Source: Bacillota bacterium
GTDB lineage: Bacteria; Bacillota; Clostridia; Christensenellales; Aristaeellaceae
DNA: 15,979 nucleotides
Direction: 5' to 3'
Assembly: GCA_023435435.1 (NCBI GenBank)
Contig: JAEYRW010000043.1
Coordinates: 1 to 15,979, forward strand
The notes below the pieces were generated by a model, which had not been told where the DNA came from, searched no databases, and saw nothing but the letters and a program-made list of their open reading frames with translations. A program made the translations under genes and the position numbers. Below, in pieces: positions 8,780 through 15,943 of the stretch; position 1 is the first letter of the stretch, and the number at the start of each line of letters is the position of its first letter.

Positions 8780-9365
8780 TGCGAATCTCCTTTGCCACCT
8801 TTTCCACGGCCGGTGGGAGAATCTTCCACTCCGCCTGCCGCATGACCCTCTGCTGAAGCGCCTCGGGCGTGTCGCCCGGCAGGACGCGCACCGCGCGCTG
8901 GGCGATGATCTCGCCGCCGTCGCAGACCTCGTTGACGTAGTGAACCGTCGCGCCCGTTACCTTCACGCCCCGCTGAAGCACCGCCTCGTGGACGTGAAGC
9001 CCATAATAACCCGGGCCCGCGAAGGAAGGAATGAGCGCGGGATGGATGTTGATCATCCGGCCCGCGTAGAGTTTTGTAAACGATTCGGGGAGAATGCACA
9101 GGAAGCCCGCCAGCACGATCATGTCGATTCCGTGCGCCCGCATGAGGGGCTCGAGTTTTTCATCTAAATCCCCGCGCCTTAAAAACGCCGCCTCGACGCC
9201 GTTCTCCCGGGCGCGCGTAAGCGCGTAGGCATCCCTTTTGTTGGAAAACACCAGGGCGATTTTGCCGCTCCTGATCTTCCCCGCCGCCTGCGCGTCAAGG
9301 ATCGCCTGCAGATTCGTGCCCCCGCCGGAGACGAACACCGCAATGCGGATGGGCTGTTTTCTCAT
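8766..9365 (-). CDS. purN: Phosphoribosylglycinamide formyltransferase (GAR transformylase)
   Basis: 199 residues, close to the usual size. Transfers formyl from 10-formyl-THF to GAR, the third purine step. The phosphate-binding start FVSGGGTNLQAI (about 11-22) and the catalytic segment MINIHPALIPSF are present: N106 and H108 coincide with the E. coli numbering, and the third catalytic residue is probably D149 in VCDGGEII. The start overlaps the purM stop as ATGA and has no obvious ribosome site, so reinitiation after purM is likely. Its substrate 10-formyl-THF can be supplied by fhs at the end of the operon. Confidence 0.96.
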   Translation of the reverse strand: MRKQPIRIAVFVSGGGTNLQAILDAQAAGKIRSGKIALVFSNKRDAYALTRARENGVEAAFLRRGDLDEKLEPLMRAHGIDMIVLAGFLCILPESFTKLYAGRMINIHPALIPSFAGPGYYGLHVHEAVLQRGVKVTGATVHYVNEVCDGGEIIAQRAVRVLPGDTPEALQQRVMRQAEWKILPPAVEKVAKEIRNERV

Positions 9366-10396
9366 ACGATTTCAATCTTCACGCCGGATTCCACGATCTC
9401 GCCCATGACGTACGCCTTCGCGCCCGCCGCGTTCAGGATCGAGACGGCCCGGTCGGCGTCTTCCTTCCCCACCACCACGCTCATGCCCACCCCCATGTTG
9501 TAGGTGTTGAACATGTCGCGCTCGGGAATTTCGCCCACGGAGGCGATCATGCGGAAGACAGGGGGCGTGCGGAGAACGGATTTTTCAATGCGCGCGCACA
9601 GCCCGTCCGGGATGGAGCGCGGCACGTTTTCATAGAAGCCGCCGCCGGTAATGTGGGAGATTCCCTTGACCGCGACGGCGTCCAGAAGCGCCAGCACGGG
9701 CTTGACATAAATGGTGGTGGGCATGAGGAGCGCCTCGCCCAGCGAGATTCCGCCCAGCTCGTCCTTGACCACCGAAAGGTCGGCGTTTTCAAAGATCTTG
9801 CGCACCAGCGAGAACCCGTTGGAGTGGACGCCCGAGGAGGAAAGCGCGATGACGGCGTCGCCGGCACGCATTTGATTTTTGTCGATGATCCGTTCCCGGT
9901 CCACAACGCCCACGCAGAAGCCCGCCAGGTCGTACTCGTCCTCGGGGTAGAAGCCCGGCATCTCGGCGGTCTCGCCGCCAATGAGCGCGCAGCCCGCCTG
10001 CACGCAGCCCTCCGCGACGCCCTTTACAATGTCCGCAATGCGCGTCGGGACGTTCTTGCCGCAGGCGATGTAGTCGAGGAAAAACAGAGGCTTCGCCCCC
10101 GTGCAGATGACGTCGTTGACGCTCATCGCCACGCAGTCGATGCCCACCGTGTCATGCTTGTCCAGTTGAAACGCGAGCTTGAGCTTGGTGCCGACGCCGT
10201 CGGTGCCCGAAACGAGCACCGGGCTCTTCATGCCGCCGATGTCCAGCGGGAACAGCCCGCCGAAGCCGCCGATGGAGCTCTCCACGTCGCTGGTGGTGCG
10301 CGCGATGTGCTTTTTCATGAGCTCCACCGCCCGGTAGCCCGCCGTGATGTCCACGCCCGCCTTTTTGTAGCTCTCGGAACGCGAAATTTCGTCCAT
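9362..10396 (-). CDS. purM: Phosphoribosylformylglycinamidine cyclo-ligase (AIR synthetase)
   Basis: 344 residues, normal length. Closes FGAM to AIR with ATP, the fifth purine step. It belongs to the same ATP-binding superfamily as the PurL core. Marks: LVSGTDGVGTKLKLAF (about 61-76), VNDVICTGAKPLFFLDY (about 93-109), IGGETAEMPG (about 139-148), SSGVHSNGFSLVRK and SHITGGGFYENVPR. The ATG at 10394-10396 has an AAAGGA site about 8-9 bases upstream. It follows purE by 36 bases and overlaps purN by 4 bases. Confidence 0.97.
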   Translation of the reverse strand: MDEISRSESYKKAGVDITAGYRAVELMKKHIARTTSDVESSIGGFGGLFPLDIGGMKSPVLVSGTDGVGTKLKLAFQLDKHDTVGIDCVAMSVNDVICTGAKPLFFLDYIACGKNVPTRIADIVKGVAEGCVQAGCALIGGETAEMPGFYPEDEYDLAGFCVGVVDRERIIDKNQMRAGDAVIALSSSGVHSNGFSLVRKIFENADLSVVKDELGGISLGEALLMPTTIYVKPVLALLDAVAVKGISHITGGGFYENVPRSIPDGLCARIEKSVLRTPPVFRMIASVGEIPERDMFNTYNMGVGMSVVVGKEDADRAVSILNAAGAKAYVMGEIVESGVKIEIV

Positions 10397-10432
10397 GCGC
10401 TCAGTCCTTTCGTTCGGCCTTCTTTTCCCTTA

Positions 10433-10933
10433 TCATTCGTGGATCGCGTCGAAGCGATGCGAAATGAGCCTGTCCTTTTCGATGATCTTCTTCTTCGCCG
10501 CCTCCCGCGCGTCCGCGAGCTTTTTCGCAAGGCCTTCCTCGGTGACCGCGAGAATCTGAACGGCCAGAAGCGCCGCGTTCACCGCGCCGTCGATGGCAAC
10601 CGTCGCAACGGGAATGCCCGATGGCATCTGAACGGTGGACAGAAGCGCGTCCATGCCGTCCAGGCTCGACTTGACCGGTATGCCGATGACAGGAAGTGTC
10701 GTGTTTGCCGCCAGCGCGCCCGCCAAATGCGCGGCCTTGCCCGCCGCGGCGATGACGGCCCCGAAGCCTGCCTCCCGGGCGGAGAGCGCGAATGCCCGCG
10801 CCTCCTCCGGCGTCCTGTGCGCGGAAAAGACATGCACCTCAAATTCAACCCCGAAGCTGATAAGCGTATTGACCGCCTTTTCCACCACGGGAAGATCGCT
10901 GTCAGACCCCATTATGACCGCAACTTTTTTCAT
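10433..10933 (-). CDS. purE: N5-carboxyaminoimidazole ribonucleotide mutase, class I
   Basis: 166 residues from the chosen start. Moves the carboxyl group of N5-CAIR to make CAIR, the sixth purine step. The N-terminus MKKVAVIMGSDSDLPV, FSAHRTPEEA and AAHLAGALAANTTLPVIGIPV are family signatures; the AAHLAG form and QMPSGIPVATVAI fit class I rather than the CO2-using class II. The frame is open 17 codons further up, but that stretch overlaps the promoter, and the ATG at 10931-10933 has a GGAGGTGG ribosome site. It ends in a double stop (TGA TAA). It is the first gene of the operon. No purK, its usual ATP-dependent partner, is in the window. Confidence 0.96.
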   Translation of the reverse strand: MKKVAVIMGSDSDLPVVEKAVNTLISFGVEFEVHVFSAHRTPEEARAFALSAREAGFGAVIAAAGKAAHLAGALAANTTLPVIGIPVKSSLDGMDALLSTVQMPSGIPVATVAIDGAVNAALLAVQILAVTEEGLAKKLADAREAAKKKIIEKDRLISHRFDAIHE

Positions 10934-10955
10934 GCTGGCCACCTCCACGACCCAC

Positions 10956-10984
10956 AGATTATCATAATATACGAATATCGTCAA
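10956..10984 (-). promoter_or_regulatory. Promoter of the purine operon
   Basis: On the minus strand, TTGACG (10979-10984) lies 17 bases before TAATCT (10956-10961), which is preceded by TGA as in an extended -10. An overlapping GATAAT (10958-10963) is closer to the -10 consensus but sits at 15-base spacing. Either places the start of transcription about 15-20 bases before the purE ATG, leaving a very short leader. Confidence 0.65.
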
Positions 10985-10989
10985 GCACG

Positions 10990-11005
10990 CGAACCGCGTC
11001 GTTCG
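10990..11005. promoter_or_regulatory. Inverted repeat CGAAC-N6-GTTCG, candidate operator upstream of purE
   Basis: Perfect 5-bp half-sites CGAAC (10990-10994) and GTTCG (11001-11005), 6 bases apart, ending 5 bases upstream of the purE -35. CGAAC is the core of the Bacillus-type PurBox (CCGAAC). Further CGAA and GTTCG elements occur at 11022-11025 and 11054-11058. The spacing is not the known PurR arrangement, so this is only a candidate site. Confidence 0.35.
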
Positions 11006-11043
11006 TTATGAATGGCGTAATCGAATGTTATTTGATGAATTTC

Positions 11044-11089
11044 GCATAAAAATGTTCGTGTTTATGCCACTTCGCAAGCCGGTCTTGCG
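11044..11089. promoter_or_regulatory. Two adjacent dyads upstream of, and overlapping, the trkH -35
   Basis: GCATAAA (11044-11050) pairs with TTTATGC (11061-11067) across 10 bases. CGCAAG (11073-11078) pairs with CTTGCG (11084-11089) across 5 bases. The right arm of the second dyad overlaps the trkH -35 (11085-11090). Neither should be transcribed from the mapped promoters, so protein-binding sites are more likely than RNA hairpins. No regulator is identified. Confidence 0.45.
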
Positions 11090-11113
11090 CGGCTTCAACA
11101 AAACGGATATAAT
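11085..11113 (+). promoter_or_regulatory. Promoter of trkH-trkA
   Basis: TTGCGC (11085-11090), 17 bases, then a perfect TATAAT (11108-11113). Transcription would start near 11120, giving a leader of about 15-20 bases that contains the GGAAGGAA ribosome site. The leader is too short for a c-di-AMP or other riboswitch. Confidence 0.75.
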
Positions 11114-11136
11114 AGAGGCGAATACGGAAGGAAATT

Positions 11137-12507
11137 ATGAAGACAGAATTCATTCAAAATGGAAAGCTGCAAAAGCTTTGGAACCGGCTCAACGCGCTTC
11201 AGCTCCTGGCAATCGGCTTCGCGGTCATCATATGTGTGGGCGCGGGGCTTTTGAGTTTGCCCATCGCCAACCGGGGTGGGGGGACGATTCCCTTCATAAG
11301 CGCGCTTTTCACCTCCGCCTCGGCCACCTGTGTGACGGGACTTGTGGTGTATGATACCTACACCCAGTTCACCGCCTTCGGGCAGGTGGTCATCCTCATG
11401 CTCATCCAGATCGGCGGGCTGGGTTTCATGACCATCGCGGTGCTCTTTTCCATGATCCTCGGCAAGCGCATCGGCCTCAAGGAGCGCTCGTATCTCAAGG
11501 AGGCGGTGAGCGCGTTCCAGCTGGGGGGCGTGGTGCGCCTCTCCAAGCGCATCCTCATCGTCACCGCGGCGGTGGAGGGGCTGGGCGCGATTTTGCTCTC
11601 GATCCGGTTTATCCCCATGTTCGGCGTCGGGCAGGGCATCTGGTTCGCGGTGTTTCACGCGGTTTCCGCGTTCTGCAACGCGGGCTTCGACCTGTTCGGC
11701 TGCATGGCGCCCTTCGGCTCCCTGGTGCCCTTCGTGGGCGACGCTCTGGTGATGGGCACAATCATGTCGCTCATCCTCATCGGCGGTCTCGGGTTCATCG
11801 TGTGGAACGATGTGCTCGAAAACGGACTCCGGTTTTCAAAGTATCAGCTGCACACCAAGGTTATTCTGGCGGCTTCCCTCGCCTTGGTGACGTTTTCCGC
11901 CCTCATCCTCTACGCGGTGGAGAAGGACGCGTCCATGGCCGGCATGGATCGGGGCACGCGGATTTTGGCATCGCTGTTTCAGGCGGTGACGCCGCGCACG
12001 GCGGGCTTCAATTCCGTGGACATGGCGGCGCTGAGCGAACCGGGCTCAGCCATCGTGATGCTCAACATGTTCATCGGGGCGGGGCCTGGCTCCACGGCGG
12101 GCGGCGTCAAGATTTCCACCGTGGTTGTGGTGCTTCTGTCCCTCATCGCCTATACGCGGGGCATCGACGACGTGAACATCGGCCGGCGCAGGCTTCCGCC
12201 CGGCGTCGAGCGGCGCGCGTTCTGCGGCATGATGCTGTATCTGGTCATGATGCTCTCCGGCTTTCTCGCGCTCATCGTCCTCAACGACGCGCACCTGCAC
12301 GACGCGCTGTTCGAGGCCATCTCGGCCATCGGCACGGTGGGCCTCTCAAAGGGCCTCACCCGTTCGCTCACGGACGGCTCCATGGTGGTTTTGATTCTTC
12401 TCATGTACGCCGGGCGGGTCGGCAGCCTTTCGGTGGCCATGGCGCTGACCGAGCGGCGGCGTGCGGGCGCGCTCAAGTACCCGGTCGGCCAAATACTCGT
12501 AGGATAG
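11137..12507 (+). CDS. ktrB: Potassium uptake channel subunit, TrkH/KtrB family
   Basis: 456 residues, hydrophobic throughout, the size of KtrB/TrkH membrane subunits. Forms the potassium (possibly sodium-coupled) pathway in the cell membrane. The four pore loops of the superfamily are all visible: TCVTGL (about 64-69), FCNAGF (about 179-184), RTAGFN (about 287-292) and GTVGLS (about 399-404), each with the selectivity glycine. GPGSTAGGVKIST (about 316-328) matches the flexible intramembrane gate loop. The start ATG has GGAAGGAA upstream and a good promoter. trkA/ktrA follows after 9 bases and should form the cytosolic gating ring. trkH is an equally fair symbol. Confidence 0.94.
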   Translation: MKTEFIQNGKLQKLWNRLNALQLLAIGFAVIICVGAGLLSLPIANRGGGTIPFISALFTSASATCVTGLVVYDTYTQFTAFGQVVILMLIQIGGLGFMTIAVLFSMILGKRIGLKERSYLKEAVSAFQLGGVVRLSKRILIVTAAVEGLGAILLSIRFIPMFGVGQGIWFAVFHAVSAFCNAGFDLFGCMAPFGSLVPFVGDALVMGTIMSLILIGGLGFIVWNDVLENGLRFSKYQLHTKVILAASLALVTFSALILYAVEKDASMAGMDRGTRILASLFQAVTPRTAGFNSVDMAALSEPGSAIVMLNMFIGAGPGSTAGGVKISTVVVVLLSLIAYTRGIDDVNIGRRRLPPGVERRAFCGMMLYLVMMLSGFLALIVLNDAHLHDALFEAISAIGTVGLSKGLTRSLTDGSMVVLILLMYAGRVGSLSVAMALTERRRAGALKYPVGQILVG

Positions 12508-12516
12508 GTGGAAATC

Positions 12517-13164
12517 ATGCGTTCAATGCTTGTCATCGGTTTGGGTCGGTTTGGAAGACACCTTGCGACGAAGCTCAGCGAGCTGGGCAACGAGGTCATG
12601 GTGGTGGACCGCGACGAGGCGGCGGTCAACCGCGTCATGCCCTCTGTTACGGCGGCGCACATCGGGGACTGCATGGACGAGGAGGTCGTGCGCTCGCTGG
12701 GCGTCCGGAACTTCGACGTGTGCTTCGTCTGCATGTCGGACAACTTTCAATCCTCGCTGGAAATCACTTCCCTTTTAAAGGAGGCGGGCGCGCACATGGT
12801 CGTCTCCAAGACCGACCGCGAGATGCACGCCAAATTCCTTTTAAAAATCGGCGCGGACGCGGTCATCCATCCGGAACGCGACATGGCGTACCGGACGGCC
12901 ATCAAATACAGCGCGAAGAACGCCTTCGATTACATCGAGCTGACGCCCGAGTACGCCATCTTCGAGACGACGCCACCCGCCGCGTGGGTGGGCCATTCGG
13001 TGAACGACATGAAGGTCCGCTCGCGGTTCAACGTCAACATCATCGGCATCAAGGACGGCGCGCGCGTCACGCCTCTGGTGGACGCGGGCCACATCTTTAC
13101 GGAAACCGAGCACATCCTCGTCGCGGGCGGGCAGAAGGACGTTTTGAAGCTCATGGCGAAGTGA
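12517..13164 (+). CDS. ktrA: Potassium transport regulatory subunit, TrkA/KtrA (RCK) family
   Basis: 215 residues, the length of a single-unit KtrA rather than the doubled TrkA of E. coli. The N-terminal RCK_N Rossmann domain has GLGRFG (8-13) and an acidic residue at the end of the second strand (VVDRD, about 29-33), which bind ADP/ATP or NAD(H). The RCK_C domain (about 135-215) is the usual c-di-AMP site in Firmicutes. Rings of this protein gate the membrane subunit. The frame could begin at the GTG at 12508, but the ATG at 12517 has GGTGG at a suitable distance and gives the normal N-terminus. It lies 9 bases after ktrB in the same operon. No strong terminator follows. Confidence 0.93.
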   Translation: MRSMLVIGLGRFGRHLATKLSELGNEVMVVDRDEAAVNRVMPSVTAAHIGDCMDEEVVRSLGVRNFDVCFVCMSDNFQSSLEITSLLKEAGAHMVVSKTDREMHAKFLLKIGADAVIHPERDMAYRTAIKYSAKNAFDYIELTPEYAIFETTPPAAWVGHSVNDMKVRSRFNVNIIGIKDGARVTPLVDAGHIFTETEHILVAGGQKDVLKLMAK

Positions 13165-13222
13165 GTCGAATTCTAACAAAATTCCCCCTTTACGGATGTA
13201 TGGGAAGCTGCTATAATGGAAA
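13165..13222 (+). promoter_or_regulatory. Promoter of the dap operon
   Basis: TTTACG (13189-13194), 17 bases, then a perfect TATAAT (13212-13217). The predicted start, near 13223-13224, coincides with the first base pair of the riboswitch P1 stem. Between the ktrA stop and the promoter there is only a weak 5-bp GAATT/AATTC stem, so some read-through from ktrBA cannot be excluded. Confidence 0.75.
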
Positions 13223-13389
13223 AAGCATAGAGGTCGCGATGCGTCAGAGTACCGACGGGAGAAGGCATTCCGTGAACGTCGGGAAAGGTATCCATCGCCG
13301 AACGCGCGCGCGGGGCGCCAAGCGAGCGTGAGATTGCGTGAGAACATCCGCAATATTCCTGCTTTCAAGGAAAGCAGAGGCGCTTGCTT
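13223..13389 (+). ncRNA. Lysine riboswitch (L box) aptamer
   Basis: The core order GCATAGAGGTCGCG, AGAGTA, GGGAAAGG, then ATCGCCGAA is the L-box signature. Visible stems: P1 AAGCA (13223-13227) with TGCTT (13385-13389); P2 GCGATG (13236-13241) with CATCGC (13293-13298); P2b CCGACG (13252-13257) with CGTCGG (13277-13282); P4 ATTGCG (13333-13338) with CGCAAT (13349-13354); and P5 CTGCTTTC with GAAAGCAG closing on AAG (about 13359-13377). P3, in the GC-rich 13303-13330 stretch, is less clear. It binds lysine and controls the downstream dap genes. Confidence 0.92.
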
Positions 13390-13449
13390 CCATTCCATCG
13401 TATGGATTTATAAGCAGGACGCCTCGCAACGGGGCGTCTGATTTTATAT
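13378..13449 (+). terminator. Lysine-controlled antiterminator/terminator switch
   Basis: The terminator is GACGCCTC (13418-13425), loop GCAAC, GGGGCGTC (13431-13438), then TGATTTTATAT. The antiterminator is AGGCGCTTGCTT (13378-13389, which includes the 3' strand of P1) pairing with AAGCAGGACGCCT (13412-13424) with one bulged A; it uses most of the left arm of the terminator. The two folds exclude each other. With lysine bound, P1 holds its 3' strand and the terminator forms; without lysine, transcription continues into dapA. Confidence 0.88.
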
Positions 13450-13466
13450 CATCCGCCCCGCACCAA

Positions 13467-13481
13467 GGCGGCCCGGCCGCC
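13467..13481 (+). other. GC hairpin before the dapA ribosome site
   Basis: GGCGGC (13467-13472), loop CCG, GCCGCC (13476-13481), 9 bases before the GAGGAGG site at 13491-13497. It could modulate translation or RNA stability; no function is shown. Confidence 0.4.
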
Positions 13482-13504
13482 CGACGACGCGAGGAGGAAT
13501 TCAA

Positions 13505-14377
13505 GTGTTTCAAGGAAGTTTCGTGGCACTCATTACCCCGTTTCACCCCGACGGCACGGTAAACGTCGAAAAACTGCGCGAGCTGTGCCTCTGGCACCTG
13601 GCGAGCGGCACCGACGGCATTGTCGCGCTGGGCACCACAGGCGAATCATCCACGCTGTCCCACGAGGAGGACGATCTGGTCATCCGCACCGTCATGGAGG
13701 CGGTGGGCGGGAAGATTCCCGTCATCGCGGGCAGCGGTTCCAACTCCACCGAGACCGCGCTCATGAAGAGCCGCACCTACGCGGGCATGGGCGTGGACGG
13801 CATTCTGGTGATCACCCCCTATTACAACAAGGCCAATGAAAAGGGCATGTACCGCCACTTCGCCTCCATCGCGGACGAGGTGGACGTTCCGATGATCCTT
13901 TACAACGTCCCGGGCCGCACGGGCTGCGCGCTCTCCGTTCCGTGCGTGGACGCGCTTTCCAAGCACAAAAACATCGTCGGCATCAAGGAGGCGAGCGGCT
14001 CCATTTCCTACGCCGCGCGAATCGCAAACCTCGTCCGCGACGACTTTTTCATGATGTCCGGAAACGATGACATGATCGTGCCCCTGCTCTCTCTGGGTTC
14101 GGCGGGCGTCATCAGCGTGTTTGCCAACATCTGTCCGCGCCAGACCCACGACATCTGCGCCAAATGGTTTGCCGGGGACGCGGCGGGCGCGCGCGCGATT
14201 CAGCTCAAATACCTCGACCTCATCAACGCCCTGTTCATCGAGGTGAACCCCATCCCCGTCAAGGAGGCCATGAACGTCATGGGCCTTGCCGTCGGCAGTT
14301 ACCGGATGCCGCTTTGCGAAATGGACGAGAAGAACCGGGAGGCGCTCGTCCGGGCGATGAAGGTGCTGGACGCATGA
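13505..14377 (+). CDS. dapA: 4-Hydroxy-tetrahydrodipicolinate synthase
   Basis: 290 residues, normal length. Condenses pyruvate with aspartate semialdehyde, the first committed step to diaminopimelate and lysine. All active-site residues match E. coli numbering: T44 and T45 in GTTGES, Y107 in TPYYNK, Y133 in ILYNVPGRT with R138, and the Schiff-base lysine K161 in GIKEASG. The start is GTG at 13505, with GAGGAGG 7 bases upstream; the N-terminus MFQGSFVALITPF is typical. Expression is governed by the lysine riboswitch and terminator just upstream. The stop overlaps the dapB start as ATGA. Confidence 0.97.
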   Translation: MFQGSFVALITPFHPDGTVNVEKLRELCLWHLASGTDGIVALGTTGESSTLSHEEDDLVIRTVMEAVGGKIPVIAGSGSNSTETALMKSRTYAGMGVDGILVITPYYNKANEKGMYRHFASIADEVDVPMILYNVPGRTGCALSVPCVDALSKHKNIVGIKEASGSISYAARIANLVRDDFFMMSGNDDMIVPLLSLGSAGVISVFANICPRQTHDICAKWFAGDAAGARAIQLKYLDLINALFIEVNPIPVKEAMNVMGLAVGSYRMPLCEMDEKNREALVRAMKVLDA

Positions 14378-15093
14378 ACGTCGTTTTGCAGGGTTACGGC
14401 CGAATGGGCAGAAACATTGAGCAGGCGATGGCGGAATTTTCGGACATGAAGATCGCGGGCGCGGTGCATCCGGGACTGTTCGCGCGGCCCCAGGACGTGC
14501 CGGGAGACATCGACGTCATCGTCGACTTCTCGTATCCGGGGAATCTTCAGAACATGGTCGATTACGCCAAGGATACGGGCTGTGCGCTGGTGGTGGGCAC
14601 CACGGGCTATTCGGACGAGCAGGTGGCGCTTCTCAAGGCCGCGGCGGCCCACGCAGCGGTGATGTATTCCGCGAACTACTCCCTGGGCGTGGCGGTGATG
14701 AAGCGCGCGGCAAAGCTCATGGCCGAGGCGCTGATGCCCACGGGCTTTGACTGTGAGATCATTGAAAAGCACCATAACCAGAAGGCGGACGCCCCCAGCG
14801 GCACAGCCAAGGCGCTTTTGCAGGCCATTGATCCCGTGGACAGCTACCGGCACGTGCTCGGACGGCAGGGCATAACGGGTCCGCGGGGTCGGGAAATCGG
14901 CGTGAGCGCCGTGCGCGGGGGCACCGCGGCGGGCGAACACACCGTACTCTTCTTGGGCACCGACGAGGAACTTGAACTCAAGCACACAGCCGTGAGCCGC
15001 ATGATCTTCGCCCGGGGCGCCGTGCGCGCCGCGCGCACCATGGCCGCCGCGCCCAAGGGGTTCTACACCATGGACGACATCTTCGACCTGTAG
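14374..15093 (+). CDS. dapB: 4-Hydroxy-tetrahydrodipicolinate reductase
   Basis: 239 residues, a little shorter than the 250-270 common in the family. Reduces the DapA product to tetrahydrodipicolinate with NAD(P)H. The nucleotide-binding GYGRMG (7-12) opens the protein; GTTGYS (75-80) follows; and the catalytic EKHHNQKADAPSGTA (131-145) holds the proton-donor histidine H133 and the lysine K137. VRGGTAAGEHTVLF is the conserved C-terminal block. The larger open frame begins inside dapA; the ATG overlapping the dapA stop gives the proper N-terminus, with AAGGTG about 9 bases upstream. Confidence 0.96.
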   Translation: MNVVLQGYGRMGRNIEQAMAEFSDMKIAGAVHPGLFARPQDVPGDIDVIVDFSYPGNLQNMVDYAKDTGCALVVGTTGYSDEQVALLKAAAAHAAVMYSANYSLGVAVMKRAAKLMAEALMPTGFDCEIIEKHHNQKADAPSGTAKALLQAIDPVDSYRHVLGRQGITGPRGREIGVSAVRGGTAAGEHTVLFLGTDEELELKHTAVSRMIFARGAVRAARTMAAAPKGFYTMDDIFDL

Positions 15094-15102
15094 GAGGATT
15101 TT

Positions 15103-15795
15103 ATGGACGCATACGAGATCATTCAATTCATCCACGACGCAAAGAAAAAAACGCCCGTAAAGGCGTATGTAAAGCTTTCCCGCCCGGTGGATTTCCCGGA
15201 CTGCAAGGTATTCGGCACTCCCGACTGCGTGGTGTTCGGCGACTGGGCGGACGTCGCGGCGGCCCTCGACAAGAACCGCGACGCCGTCGTCGACCTCGTG
15301 GTCGAATGCGATCGCAGGAACAGCGCCATGCCGCTTCTCGACCTCAAGGCCGTCAACGCGCGCATCGAGCCGGGCGCGATCATCCGCGACATGGTGGAGA
15401 TCGGCGATCGCGCCGTCATCATGATGGGCGCCATCCTCAACATCGGCGCGGTGGTCGGCCACGACACCATGATCGATATGGGCGTGGTGCTCGGCGGACG
15501 CGCCACCGTCGGCGCCCATTGCCACATCGGCGCGGGCGCGGTGCTCGCGGGCGTCGTCGAGCCCCCCTCCGCCAAGCCCGTGGTCGTGGAGGACAACGTA
15601 CTCATCGGTGCCAACGCCGTCGTCATCGAAGGCGTGCGCATCGGCGAAGGCGCCGTGGTCGCCGCCGGCAGCGTCGTCATCTCCGACGTCGCCTCCGGTA
15701 CCGTCGTCGCCGGCGTTCCCGCCCGCTTCATCAAAAGCAAGGACGCGGGCACGGCGGAGAAGACGCTGCTGCTGGACGCGCTCAGGGAGCTGTAA
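15103..15795 (+). CDS. dapH: Tetrahydrodipicolinate N-acetyltransferase
   Basis: 230 residues, close to the roughly 236 of B. subtilis DapH. Acetylates tetrahydrodipicolinate from acetyl-CoA, committing the cell to the acetylase variant of the lysine pathway. The N-terminal domain (about 1-85, beginning MDAYEIIQFIHDAKKKTPVK) is the DapH_N type. The rest is a left-handed beta-helix of hexapeptide repeats (about 87-200), for example IEPGAIIRD, VEIGDRAVI and VRIGEGAVV, ending in GVPARFIK. DapD, the succinyl version, is longer and lacks this N-terminus. The start has AGGAGG at 15092-15097, overlapping the dapB stop, 9 bases after it. The partner aminotransferase and deacetylase are not in the window. 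Confidence 0.95.
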   Translation: MDAYEIIQFIHDAKKKTPVKAYVKLSRPVDFPDCKVFGTPDCVVFGDWADVAAALDKNRDAVVDLVVECDRRNSAMPLLDLKAVNARIEPGAIIRDMVEIGDRAVIMMGAILNIGAVVGHDTMIDMGVVLGGRATVGAHCHIGAGAVLAGVVEPPSAKPVVVEDNVLIGANAVVIEGVRIGEGAVVAAGSVVISDVASGTVVAGVPARFIKSKDAGTAEKTLLLDALREL

Positions 15796-15920
15796 CGGGG
15801 AAACGCTGGGGCTCCGCCCCAGGCCCCGCTTAAGGGACACAGTCCCTTAAGAACCCCAATCTAATGGAAAATAAAATATTGTCCGTCGACGGCCCAGGGC
15901 ACAAACCCCGGGCCGCCGAA
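15796..15920 (+). repeat. Composite three-hairpin intergenic repeat, copy B (after dapH)
   Basis: Begins with the first base after the dapH stop. Outer stem CGGGG (15796-15800) with CCCCG (15824-15828) encloses a 7-bp stem CTGGGGC/GCCCCAG with a 3-base loop (15806-15822). Next is a 9-bp perfect stem CTTAAGGGA/TCCCTTAAG with loop CACAG (15829-15851). Then comes a linker with ATGGAAA (15864-15870) and TTGTCCGTCG (15879-15888). Last is a stem TCG..CGA, CGGCCC/GGGCCG, GGG/CCC with two A-C mismatches and a 6-base loop (15886-15919). The layout and linker match copy A at 19-158. No T-run follows the stems, so it is not a standard terminator. Confidence 0.75.
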
Positions 15921-15943
15921 CTTATTTCCGGGATACGCACAAA

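Noticed and set aside
10934..10955. Purine riboswitch before purE
   Set aside because: The distance from the predicted transcription start to the ATG is only about 15-20 bases and no aptamer core is present.
12508..12516. GTG start for ktrA three codons upstream
   Set aside because: The ATG at 12517 has better ribosome-site spacing and gives the usual KtrA N-terminus; the GTG lies within the ribosome site.
11802..13331. 509-codon plus-strand frame overlapping ktrB, ktrA and the riboswitch
   Set aside because: It is the +1 shadow of two well-supported genes and runs through the promoter and aptamer.
15306..15833. Arginine-rich 175-codon frame inside dapH
   Set aside because: It is a frame-shifted reading of the GC-rich hexapeptide repeats.
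14299..15840. 513-codon minus-strand open frame opposite dapB and dapH
   Set aside because: Its translation is rich in H, D, A, V and G with no family resemblance, and the plus strand carries two clear dap genes.
15796..15851. Ordinary intrinsic terminator of the dap operon
   Set aside because: Strong stems are present but no T-run follows either one, and the block is shared with another locus, so a repeat is the better description.
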